Positions 23,735 to 23,858 of a stretch of DNA of 23,858 nucleotides are shown here, in pieces (positions within the stretch are counted from its first letter, which is position 1; each line of letters opens with the position of its first letter). The position numbers and the translations under genes are program-made. Source of the DNA: Gemmataceae bacterium (GTDB taxonomy: Bacteria > Planctomycetota > Planctomycetia > Gemmatales > Gemmataceae); contig SIAL01000011.1 in assembly GCA_009691815.1 (NCBI GenBank), positions 1 to 23,858 on the forward strand, written 5' to 3'. Below the pieces are notes generated by a model. That model saw only the letters and a program-made list of their open reading frames with translations. It made no database searches and had not been told where the DNA came from.

Positions 23735-23858
23735 AATTTTCAGACATTTCGAAATGCTTCATTCTTGGCCGCATAGAGTATACATCATCGAGACGGCGGG
23801 ATCGTGTAGTGTTTCAGCCCAAGTGGCATCGATTGGAGGCAATCGGTGTGGTGATCAA
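23735..23858. other. Right-edge stretch, possible partial frames
   Basis: No supported gene. A plus frame stays open to the window end ('FILGRIEYTSSRRRDRVVF') and a minus frame entering from the right ends at a stop near 23773 ('TWAETLHDPAVSMMYTLCG'). Either might be part of a gene that continues outside the window; neither has a recognised motif. Confidence 0.3.

Overview
The window looks like chromosomal DNA of a planctomycete, probably of the Gemmatales type, with roughly balanced base composition (estimated by eye). The lineage call rests on several gene types that are common in Planctomycetota and rare together elsewhere: a DUF1559 pseudopilin-like protein followed by a small carboxypeptidase-regulatory-like lipoprotein, a PVC-type CxxCH heme-binding protein with an N-terminal propeller-like dehydrogenase domain, tandem PQQ-like beta-propeller proteins with the 'WPxxRGPxR' start, a neutral-ceramidase-like protein, and many secreted proteins of unknown function. 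No rRNA, tRNA or CRISPR array was seen.

Layout. 1-3465 (minus strand): a small exported protein, a Nif3-family metal protein, and a large exported Ig-like protein that is probably cotranscribed with nif3. 3706-7781 (plus strand): a Cys-containing exported protein closed by a clear rho-independent terminator, then a DHH phosphoesterase (NrnA type), a membrane protein with one CxxCH motif, and a NagA-type amidohydrolase with an altered metal site. 7778-11740 (minus strand): an operon-like run of two paralogous PQQ-like propeller proteins and a PaaK-like adenylate-forming ligase. The ligase is convergent with nagA and the two stop codons share one TTAA. 12037-13813 (minus strand): a lipoprotein-like unknown and a TlpA-type thioredoxin. 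13977-14250 (minus strand): a frameshifted remnant of the C-terminus of a BrxL/Lon-like (BREX-associated) protein. 14626-16194 (minus strand): the DUF1559 and lipoprotein pair, with a 12-bp perfect hairpin between the two genes and a strong terminator after the second. 16655-17869 (plus strand): an exported unknown. 17994-20864 (minus strand): the large CxxCH protein, divergent from the ceramidase-like gene at 21113-22636. 22803-23003 (minus strand): a 66-residue HMA-like metal-binding protein. 23062-23734: an IS630-type insertion sequence whose transposase is broken by a nonsense codon and a large internal deletion.

How the genes work together. Most of the window is housekeeping or lineage-typical envelope biology: exported propellers, c-type heme proteins, pseudopilin and lipoprotein, amidohydrolase and ceramidase. 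I found no intact, clearly new multi-gene system. The points most worth a second look are the Glu-to-Tyr change in the NagA metal site, the membrane CxxCH protein next to nrnA, the BrxL remnant, the hairpin between the DUF1559 and lipoprotein genes, and the short tandem and inverted repeats in the spacers.
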